From an uncultured Bacilli bacterium (lineage in GTDB: Bacteria > Bacillota_I > Bacilli_A > RF39 > UBA660): a stretch of DNA of 64,000 nucleotides. The notes under the pieces were generated by a model that was not told the origin of the DNA, did no database searches, and saw only the letters and a list, made by a program, of their open reading frames with translations. Shown piece by piece: positions 1 through 6,900 of this stretch (position 1 is the stretch's first letter; every line of letters begins with the position of its first letter). The stretch spans positions 1 through 64,000 of the forward strand of contig CANQQV010000005.1 of the NCBI GenBank assembly GCA_947626095.1, written 5' to 3'. The position numbers and the translations under genes were made by a program.

Positions 1-345
1 TGAGGTTGCTCCGACAGCAATTGTTGCTCCTGTTTCTTTTACACCATCCCATAGTTTTTCATACCAGGCTTTTTCTTTTGGTAGCTCTGCTTCTTCTATG
101 CCGAGACTTCCTTCAACACTTCCAGTTGTAAATGCCATGTTGGTAACATTATTTTCATTTTTGTCTTCAAAATCATTTAGAAATTCATTTAGATCTGCTT
201 CAACACTTTTACTTGAACTTATTTGATTATTTGAAGCATTATTATGGTTATTTTGAGTTAGATTTGAGTAATCAATAGAAAGAGTTGGGGCTTGAAGGGC
301 TTTACTCGTAATTATTTTTCCTGTATATGATCCCACTCCTGCCAT
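1..345 (-). CDS. Candidate T7SS-associated effector, N-terminal part (cut by window edge)
   Basis: Only the first 115 residues are visible; the gene continues past the left edge. The ATG at 345 follows an AGAGG ribosome binding site and lies 28 nt after the ADP-ribosylglycohydrolase stop. Residues 1-55 carry a motif (GSY, AP, DYSNL, NN, DL..FL.D) shared with the 86-residue protein at 1375-1635. An Asn/Glu-rich linker follows. From about residue 90 there is a Trp-rich segment (WYEKLWDGVKETG) leading into a small-residue hydrophobic stretch, as seen before the hydrophobic region of some large secreted Firmicutes toxins. A role as the locus effector is inferred from position and the shared N-terminus; no toxin domain is visible. 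Confidence 0.6.
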   Translation of the reverse strand, partial: MAGVGSYTGKIITSKALQAPTLSIDYSNLTQNNHNNASNNQISSSKSVEADLNEFLNDFEDKNENNVTNMAFTTGSVEGSLGIEEAELPKEKAWYEKLWDGVKETGATIAVGATS

Positions 346-373
346 ATTATTACCTCTTCCTATTCTTTGATAG

Positions 374-1351
374 TTACTTATTTAGTGATTTTTCTTTTAT
401 TACTTCATTAAATTTATTGCATAATTCTTCTGCATAAGTTCGACTTTTAATTTTAGCTAGCCATTCTTTAGGAATATTTTCATAGCCATATAATAGGCCA
501 GCCATTGAACCTGTTATTGCGCCGATTGTATCAGTATCTTCACCAAGATTAACGGCTTTTAATACTGTATCTTTATAATTATTATTATTTAATACGCACC
601 AAATGCTTGCCTCTAATGAATCTACAACAAAACCTGATGATTTAATTTTTTCTTCTGGCTCATTTATTAGAGAACCATCAAGAATTCTTTGATAATATTT
701 AATAGAATCATTTGAATATTCTTTATAATAATCGATCATTTTTAAATTATTAAAAGCTTCTACTTTATTTTGGCCATCTAATATGGCTTTAATATAATCA
801 CAGTATATTCTACATCCTAATTTGCTAATTTCATGAGCATGAGTTAAAGATGAAGCATTATCAATTAGTGTACTTTCTGAATTTCGATCTAATTGTTGAT
901 AATATGAATATAGTACAAAAGGAAGAATTCTCATTAAGGAACCATTTCCATTATCACGAACATTATTTCCGCCACACTTTGTTGCAGGAAGCCCGCTTAA
1001 ATATCGACGAATAGCACTTGATGTAGATATTCCAATATCAAAAAAAACTCCTGTTGCTGTATATTTTGATTGACCAAACCATTCAGCAAATTTTATCATA
1101 ATATCATCAAAATCAACACTGTGTTTATCATTTATTGAATCCACTGCTGCTAATGTCATTGAAGTATCATCTGACCATGTGCCTTCAGGCATATTGTGAG
1201 TACCATATCCTACCATATCAGTTACAGGGTAGCGTTTTAATTGCACTCTTGATTTAAATTCAGCTGGAACACCTAATGCATCGCCAACTATAAAACCCAT
1301 GATACTATCTAGTGATCTATTTTTTGAATTAATATTTGAATATTCTTCCAT
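374..1351 (-). CDS. ADP-ribosylglycohydrolase (DraG/ARH family)
   Basis: A 325-residue protein of the family that removes ADP-ribose from modified proteins or nucleic acid. Metal-site motifs are intact: GDALGVPAEF (residues 23-32), SDDTSM (60-65), NGNGSLMR, and near the C-terminus GEDTDTIG (270-277), which supply the Asp/Glu ligands of the binuclear magnesium centre. Length is normal for the family. AGGAG precedes the ATG with good spacing. It is the penultimate visible gene of the T7SS-like run, directly before the candidate effector. ADP-ribosylhydrolases are known to act as immunity proteins against ADP-ribosylating toxins (Tri1 in type VI secretion), so an immunity role is a reasonable inference but unproven. 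Confidence 0.92.
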   Translation of the reverse strand: MEEYSNINSKNRSLDSIMGFIVGDALGVPAEFKSRVQLKRYPVTDMVGYGTHNMPEGTWSDDTSMTLAAVDSINDKHSVDFDDIMIKFAEWFGQSKYTATGVFFDIGISTSSAIRRYLSGLPATKCGGNNVRDNGNGSLMRILPFVLYSYYQQLDRNSESTLIDNASSLTHAHEISKLGCRIYCDYIKAILDGQNKVEAFNNLKMIDYYKEYSNDSIKYYQRILDGSLINEPEEKIKSSGFVVDSLEASIWCVLNNNNYKDTVLKAVNLGEDTDTIGAITGSMAGLLYGYENIPKEWLAKIKSRTYAEELCNKFNEVIKEKSLNK

Positions 1352-1374
1352 ATGGTTACTCCTATTCTCTTTAA

Positions 1375-1635
1375 TTATTTATAATTATTTAATTGTGAAT
1401 AATCATCAAATAAAGTTTCAACTTGAGGAGCTGATGCAGATACCTGAGTTGCTTGGATAGGTTCGTCTTCTAAAAACTGACTTAAATCAAGTGTTACTTC
1501 TCGAGCTTTACTAATAACATTTTGATAATTATTTTTAACTGTTGGTTTTAGATTACTATAGTCAACTAAAACTTTAGGTGCAGTTATTTTTTCTTTAACG
1601 ATATTATCGGGATTATATGAACCTAATTCTGCCAA
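1375..1635 (-). CDS. Short protein sharing the N-terminal motif of the adjacent effector candidate
   Basis: An 86-residue protein starting at a TTG codon behind AGAGGTGAAA. I do not recognise a named family. Its first ~55 residues align by eye with the protein at 1-345: both begin MA..GSY and share an AP pair, DYSNL, an Asn pair, IS, then DL..FL.D. It could be a free copy of a secretion or docking domain, a truncated effector, or an adaptor. Net acidic, with no membrane segment. It lies 23 nt before the ADP-ribosylglycohydrolase gene and is presumably cotranscribed with it. Confidence 0.7.
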   Translation of the reverse strand: MAELGSYNPDNIVKEKITAPKVLVDYSNLKPTVKNNYQNVISKAREVTLDLSQFLEDEPIQATQVSASAPQVETLFDDYSQLNNYK

Positions 1636-1651
1636 AGCTTTTCACCTCTTT

Positions 1652-1927
1652 TTATAAGTTATTTCTTAAGCCTTTATTTATTGATGATAAAGAATTACGG
1701 CAATTTGTAATACTATCTGATATATTATTTATATTGTCGCTTTCATAACATTTATCATCAAATTTAATGCCATTATTAATATTATTCTTCATGTTTCGAA
1801 CACTAACATTGGCGGCATCAAGACTGGATATAATTGAATTTATATTATTTATTAAATTGCGATAATTATTTTTTCTTCTTATTTCTTCATAATCAATTTC
1901 GGGAGTGCTATTATTAGTTGTTGTCAT
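1652..1927 (-). CDS. Small helical protein of T7SS locus (possible effector chaperone)
   Basis: A 91-residue, Asn-rich, predicted all-helical protein. I place the start at the ATG at 1927 (MTTTNNS), which has GGAGAA nine bases upstream and abuts the previous stop at 1929; an in-frame start further upstream would overlap the previous gene without its own binding site. Size, helicity and position just before secreted-protein genes resemble the small helical partners (DUF5082/DUF5344 or Lap-type) that accompany LXG effectors in Bacillus and Streptococcus. That is analogy only; sequence similarity was not tested. Confidence 0.65.
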   Translation of the reverse strand: MTTTNNSTPEIDYEEIRRKNNYRNLINNINSIISSLDAANVSVRNMKNNINNGIKFDDKCYESDNINNISDSITNCRNSLSSINKGLRNNL

Positions 1928-1928
1928 T

Positions 1929-2246
1929 CTAAATATTCTCCTTTTGTGTATTAATATATTTAACTGCATTGTCAACTGACTCAGTGTATTTTTGATTTAT
2001 TGATCTAAATGTTTGACAATATGATGCACTATTACTTTTAAAGTTTTGCATATTTTGAAAAATTATACTTTCATTAATATCAATTGATTGACCATTTAAA
2101 ATAATTGATTTGCGTAATTTAGCTAAATTTTCCATAATTCTCGTCTCTATTGAATTACTCTTAGTTGTCATGTCATTAACTATGTCAATTGCCTTTGCAA
2201 TTTCTATTTTATTTATTGCATTAAATTCATTACTTATTCCACTCAT
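1929..2246 (-). CDS. Small helical protein of T7SS locus
   Basis: A 105-residue protein (MSGISNEFNAI...) with heptad-like hydrophobic spacing, no Trp-x-Gly turn, no signal peptide and no membrane helix. AGGTGAT precedes the ATG. It sits one base before the next gene's start and 11 nt after the preceding WXG-like gene, so translation is probably coupled. The pair of small helical proteins here looks like the two helical partners that escort LXG-class substrates to EssC; this is inferred from gene order and size. Confidence 0.65.
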   Translation of the reverse strand: MSGISNEFNAINKIEIAKAIDIVNDMTTKSNSIETRIMENLAKLRKSIILNGQSIDINESIIFQNMQNFKSNSASYCQTFRSINQKYTESVDNAVKYINTQKENI

Positions 2247-2257
2247 ATTATCACCTA

Positions 2258-2833
2258 TTATATATACTCGCTATTATCAAATAATGATATTTTATCAATT
2301 TGTAATTTTTGGAGAATATTACCGATTCGTTGCTCTAAAGAGTTTAAATTAGTAAACATTTTATCAACATTGTTTTTAGAATTTTCAAGTTTTTTTATAG
2401 TAGTATCCAAATTAAGAGCTACTCTACTTATTGACAAACGCTCTCCATAGCTACAAAAACTAGTATATAAGTTGTTTATTCTTTGCTTGATATTTTTTAA
2501 GTTGTTAATGTTATTTTTATAGTTATTTAAAATAATATCTTTATATGCTGGATTAAAGTATATATTCTTTATAGGAGATATTACTTTATTAATTTCATTA
2601 GATATATTATTATAAGATTCTTTTGTTTTATTTAAGTCAGAAATAAACCTCATTATTTCTTGACGATGAACAGTTATTTTTTCAAAGAAAGATGTAGAAT
2701 GATCATCATGCCAACTAAATTCAATATTCCTCACCTCTTGCATGATACTCATGGAATATTCCTCATATTTTTCTATTAAATAATCAAGTTCTTCTACAGA
2801 TTCTTTAATTTGATTTACATCAATTTTTAACAT
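2258..2833 (-). CDS. WXG100-like helical protein, 191 aa
   Basis: The start is taken at ATG 2833, seven bases after AGGTG; the in-frame GTG at 2842 lies inside that binding site. Residues 1-90 form a probable helical hairpin whose turn carries SWHDDHSTSFF (Trp at about 41), close to the WXG100 pattern Trp-x-Gly...Phe but with Asp in place of Gly. The second half is another predicted coiled segment without the motif. It lies downstream of two strong hairpins (2851-2920), so it may be expressed at a lower level than the gene before it. Confidence 0.65.
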   Translation of the reverse strand: MLKIDVNQIKESVEELDYLIEKYEEYSMSIMQEVRNIEFSWHDDHSTSFFEKITVHRQEIMRFISDLNKTKESYNNISNEINKVISPIKNIYFNPAYKDIILNNYKNNINNLKNIKQRINNLYTSFCSYGERLSISRVALNLDTTIKKLENSKNNVDKMFTNLNSLEQRIGNILQKLQIDKISLFDNSEYI

Positions 2834-2850
2834 TAAGTTCACCTTTTTTC

Positions 2851-2888
2851 TTAAATATAAGCAATTTATGTAAATTGCCCATATTTAA
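2851..2888 (-). repeat. Interrupted inverted repeat between wxg gene and downstream genes
   Basis: Two 18-base arms separated by TG: TTAAATAT-aa-GCAATTTA and TAAATTGC-cc-ATATTTAA, i.e. 8 + 8 paired bases with a 2 x 2 internal mismatch. It abuts the next hairpin. It could protect the upstream mRNA end or be part of an attenuator. Confidence 0.7.
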
Positions 2889-2920
2889 GAAAAAACATTT
2901 TGAATAAAATGTTTTTTCTT
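2887..2920 (-). terminator. Strong AT-rich hairpin terminator/attenuator after the WXG gene
   Basis: A perfect 15-bp inverted repeat with loop GAAT (arms 2887-2901 and 2906-2920). The descending arm ends in TTTTTTCTT on the minus strand. It lies between the WXG100-like gene and the rest of the locus and probably makes the WXG protein more abundant than the downstream products. Confidence 0.75.
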
Positions 2921-2949
2921 GATAACTAAATATACTTTGAGGGTTATTA

Positions 2950-3603
2950 TTAACCACGTAATCCAGCTTCTTGGATGTTTCTTGCATAAGTAGTTGCTGA
3001 AGCAGTATTTTCATCAATACCTTGTTTTAATTGATTAAAGCAAGCAACGATTGATTCATTGATTTGTTCAATAAATGTTTCAGCAGTAGCTGCTACATTA
3101 CTTGTTCCTTCATTTGTAAATGAATCTTTACAATTATCAACAGCATTAGTTTTAAGTTTAGTTAAACGTTTATTTACGTTATCAATTAAACTTTCTTGTG
3201 CTCTAGTAACATCAGCTTGAAGTGTACTATATACACCAACGAATCCGTTGTCTAAAACATTTTGCATTTGGTTATTTAATCCACCTAATTGAGCTTTAGT
3301 TGGAGGGTTAATGCTAACTGTGTTATTAGTATCTGCTGCTTGTTTTTCAGCAGTAGTTTTAATAACTTTACCAATTTCTACTAGAGCGTTTGATACTTCT
3401 TCACCTGTTTTATTTAATGAAGTAATTAAAGTATCAGTTACCCATGTTTTTCCTTCTTCAGTTCCCCAGTTATCTGCAATTTGTTTAAGTGTTTTGTTAA
3501 ATTCATCTGTTAATGTTTCTAGAACTTTTGCTGAATCTGCATTAAATTCTCCTATTGTATTATTTACTCTAGATTCACTAAATCCTATTGTGTTATTTCC
3601 CAT
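2950..3603 (-). CDS. Double-length WXG100-like (EsxA-type) secreted protein
   Basis: 217 residues, about twice a standard WXG100 protein. The N-terminal half has the helix-turn-helix signature around NWGTEEGKTW (Trp46-Gly47). The second half (residues 100-217) is a further helical hairpin lacking a clear WxG turn, so it may be a fused or self-partnering WXG dimer. There is no signal peptide, as expected for a T7SS substrate. AAGGAG precedes the ATG at 3603, and a promoter of its own lies at 3650-3678. Preceded by esaB and essC and followed by a terminator hairpin, it is the best candidate for the small structural substrate of the system. Confidence 0.8.
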   Translation of the reverse strand: MGNNTIGFSESRVNNTIGEFNADSAKVLETLTDEFNKTLKQIADNWGTEEGKTWVTDTLITSLNKTGEEVSNALVEIGKVIKTTAEKQAADTNNTVSINPPTKAQLGGLNNQMQNVLDNGFVGVYSTLQADVTRAQESLIDNVNKRLTKLKTNAVDNCKDSFTNEGTSNVAATAETFIEQINESIVACFNQLKQGIDENTASATTYARNIQEAGLRG

Positions 3604-3649
3604 ATTTTTTTCTCCTTCTTTTTAAGTAGTTTGTCTACTCTTTAATTTG

Positions 3650-3678
3650 ATTTTAAGCTATATTTTTTTTCTATTCAA
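3650..3678 (-). promoter_or_regulatory. Promoter of the WXG gene
   Basis: On the minus strand: -35 TTGAAT (3673-3678), 17-bp spacer, -10 TAAAAT (3650-3655). The -35 hexamer and spacing are the same as in the essC promoter. Confidence 0.6.
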
Positions 3679-3686
3679 TAATTATT

Positions 3687-3709
3687 ACGTTTTTTGACGT
3701 TTTTTTGAC
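3687..3709. repeat. Tandem ACGTTTTTTG-type repeat upstream of the WXG promoter
   Basis: Two consecutive copies of ACG followed by a T-tract and GAC lie just upstream of the -35 box. This could be an operator, or an A-tract (UP-like) element enhancing the promoter. Confidence 0.4.
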
Positions 3710-3712
3710 AAT

Positions 3713-3982
3713 TTATTCTTTCTTTTGTGACAATATTATTAATTCAGTACCGTTTCTTATGTCTGTTTCGCGAATTATACTATTATTTGAATAAACTTCA
3801 TTAGTTACTTTATTTATTAATATAAATTCATTTTTTAAATTAATACTTATATCGCATAAATCAGATACACATTTCATTACTAATTTAGTAATTTTCCATA
3901 CTAGATAATTTGCGGGAATATAGATATCAAAAACTTTACCAAATTCAGGAGCATATAGCTTAATTAATATTTTATTCTTCAT
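3713..3982 (-). CDS. esaB: EsaB/YukD-like ubiquitin-fold protein
   Basis: An 89-residue protein matching the small ubiquitin-like T7SS component in size, position after EssC and beta-grasp pattern: KILIKLYAPEFGKVFDIYIPA, a helix about residues 25-40, then short strands ending in TELIILS. In the T7SSb of Staphylococcus and Bacillus, EsaB/YukD is a cytosolic factor required for or modulating secretion. The ATG at 3982 overlaps the essC 3' end by 11 bases, with GGGAG inside essC as its binding site, so expression is coupled to EssC. Confidence 0.8.
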   Translation of the reverse strand: MKNKILIKLYAPEFGKVFDIYIPANYLVWKITKLVMKCVSDLCDISINLKNEFILINKVTNEVYSNNSIIRETDIRNGTELIILSQKKE

Positions 3983-6900
3983 TTATATCGCTCCCATCTT
4001 CACTAACAAAATCAATTAGTTTTACTATTTTAGCAAAGCCATCTTCGATATAGAAACCGATATCGTTATTATATTCAAGAGAATACTCTTTATTATAACT
4101 GGATATTTTAAATAGTGATTGATCTGATGCACCACTACCTATCCATAGACCGTTTGTAACATTGAAAATTGATTTATACCATGAATCAAATTGATATTCT
4201 TTAATTTTGCCTGCTTCTTCTACTATAATAATCGGTATTTTTTCATGTTTTTTGCATTTATCAAAGAATTCTTCAAGACTCTTATTGTTGTCGAGTTTTT
4301 TCACAAATTTGTCTAAGCCATAAATCATTATAGCGACTGGTGTTTCATTGTTGGTAGATATTCTTTGTTCAACATATTCATCTAGTTTTTTTATTACTTC
4401 CTCAAAATTATCATTAAAGTAATTTGAAGTATTGGCTTTTTCTGTTTCTAAAGCTTTTACTCCATCTATTAGGATTGTTCCTATTTTTAATTCTTTGAAG
4501 ACGCTTATTAAACTTTTTACGTAATTAATGGTATTAGCAATTTTGTTAGATGAAACTATATTTCCAACATTGGCATGATAATCGATCGTTAAAACATCTA
4601 AGTTTTCTTTTATAATTCCTATTGGAACGCTTTCAATAGTTGTAAGTTTTTCTCTAATATCATCTATTCTTACATGATCAGGTAAAGTTGGTATTCTTTG
4701 AGCATATGGAGGTTTAGTTGCTTTAATTTGGTTAATAAATTCGATTATGTAACTATTTAGTTCACCAACATCTTCAACTATAAACGCAGTTTGGAATTCA
4801 TGAATTCCATCATTATTTAACATACCTCTTCCTGGTGTATCTTGTGGAGTTTGTTTTGTTTTACCATTTAAAGTATCTCCATATTCATAGGAATCCTTAA
4901 GTCTTAATGCATAAGTATTGGTTATATTCTGTGTTACTTTTGAAGGGGTACTACCAAGTCCATTAGCTGTTAGAATATAAATAATTCCGTATCTAGCTGA
5001 ATCACGTAATAGTTCTGGCATTTCTTCATAAATTGATTCAATACTTTCTTTAGCTGTATCATAATTATTAAAGATTATTACTTTTAGTGGTAATTTGTTG
5101 CCACTATTTTTTATATAGTTAACATAGTCACCACCAAAATCAACAAATAATTTTTTTCTTTTGGCTGTTTCTTCATTAATCATTTTAATTAAATTGGTAT
5201 ATTTTTCAGTTTCGCCATCAAATACCATACCACCAAAATGAGGTAATGCTGCAAACATTCTTAGTGACTCTGATCCATAATCTACAGTGTAGAAATTTAT
5301 CTCACTTGCTGTATGATGTTTACATGCCGAATAGATTATCGCATTTAATAATTGTTCTCTTTCAGAGCCATCAGTACCATAGATAACTGTATTTCCGTTT
5401 TCAAGGAAGTCATATAAAACGATTCCTTGCTCTTGTAATTCTGGGGCATCATATTCACCAATTACAGCAGTTACATTGTATGGTGTATGTGTAATATTGT
5501 ATTTTTGTTCTACTTGATCAACTAGGATTACTTGTGGAACATTATCTAACCATAAACGTTTAGCATATTTATTAGTTTGACCAGCTACTTTTATTATTTC
5601 TTGCATAACAGCAGCAAGTTGTTCTCCTTGAGCTTCTTTTTTGGTGTCGCCGCCTTGCTCTTTTATCGTTTTAATTACTTGACCATTATTATCAATGAAA
5701 TTGATACTACGATCTATTTGTTTTTGAATTGTATCTGATGGATAATATTTAGCACCTGCCCAACCTGATTGCCCAAGTTCAAATATCTCATCCATTCCGA
5801 CTTGAAGATAGAAACGACCACTCTGTTTTAATAAAGCGGCATCTGGTTTTTTAATCATTTCATTACTATCACTAGCATCTGCAACTTTTAAACATACTCT
5901 AAATTTAGTATTAGACCAAATTTGTTCATTAACAACACCAGTTGGTTTTTGAGTTGCTAGAATTAAGTGAACTCCTAATGAACGACCTATACGAGCTACA
6001 CTTATTAAATTATCCATAAAATCTGGTTGTTGACTTTTTAACTCAGCAAATTCATCGGCAATTAGGAATAAATGAGGAATTGGTTCTTTTAATTTACCCT
6101 CATGATAAAAATTTTGATACTTATAAATATCTATTGTACTTTCACCAAGTTGATCTCTGGCTTCATTGAATTTTGCTTGTCTTCTTTTAACTTCTGAATC
6201 AATACTTACTAAGGTTCTATTCATTTCTGATTTATCTAAGTTGGTTATAGTACCAGCCAAATGTGGTAACTTAACCCCAGTTAATTTATTTTCAAAAGCG
6301 AAAGCTAAACCTCCACCTTTATAATCGATTAAAATAAAGGCAACATCTTCAGGGCTATAATTCATAGACATTGATAAAATATAAGTAATAATAAATTCTG
6401 ATTTACCTGAACCAGTAGTACCAGCAATTAAACCGTGTGGTCCATGGAATTTTTCATGCAAATCTAAGTACATTAGATTACCTTCTTCATCAACTCCGAC
6501 CTCGGCTTTTAAAGATTTAGTTGAATCGTTACTATTCCATCTATTTAAAACATTTAATTGTTCTACTTTACCAACTTGTTCCATTTCAAGGAATTCAATT
6601 GCATCTGGTAATTTAGCAGCAGCGCCCTCTATTTCTACTGGTATATTAGATAGGTTTCTAATAATACCCATCATATTAATGTTATAATTTATTTCATCAT
6701 GAAAATTAATTATTTCAGCTTTTTCAAACGAATTTTTTAAAATACCTGATGAACCTTCATTTAAATTTATGAAATTAAAACATTTACTTGGTAGTTTATC
6801 CAATTCATTTTCAATAATAATTGTACTATAACCAACGTTATTATCTAGTTCAACTAATTCTTTAAAGAAATCTAGTTTTTTATAGGCTGGATAATTATCG

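Noticed and set aside
2950-3603. YxxxD/E type T7SS secretion motif at the C-terminus of the WXG protein
   Set aside because: The C-terminal Tyr (TYARNIQEAG) is not followed by an acidic residue at the required spacing.
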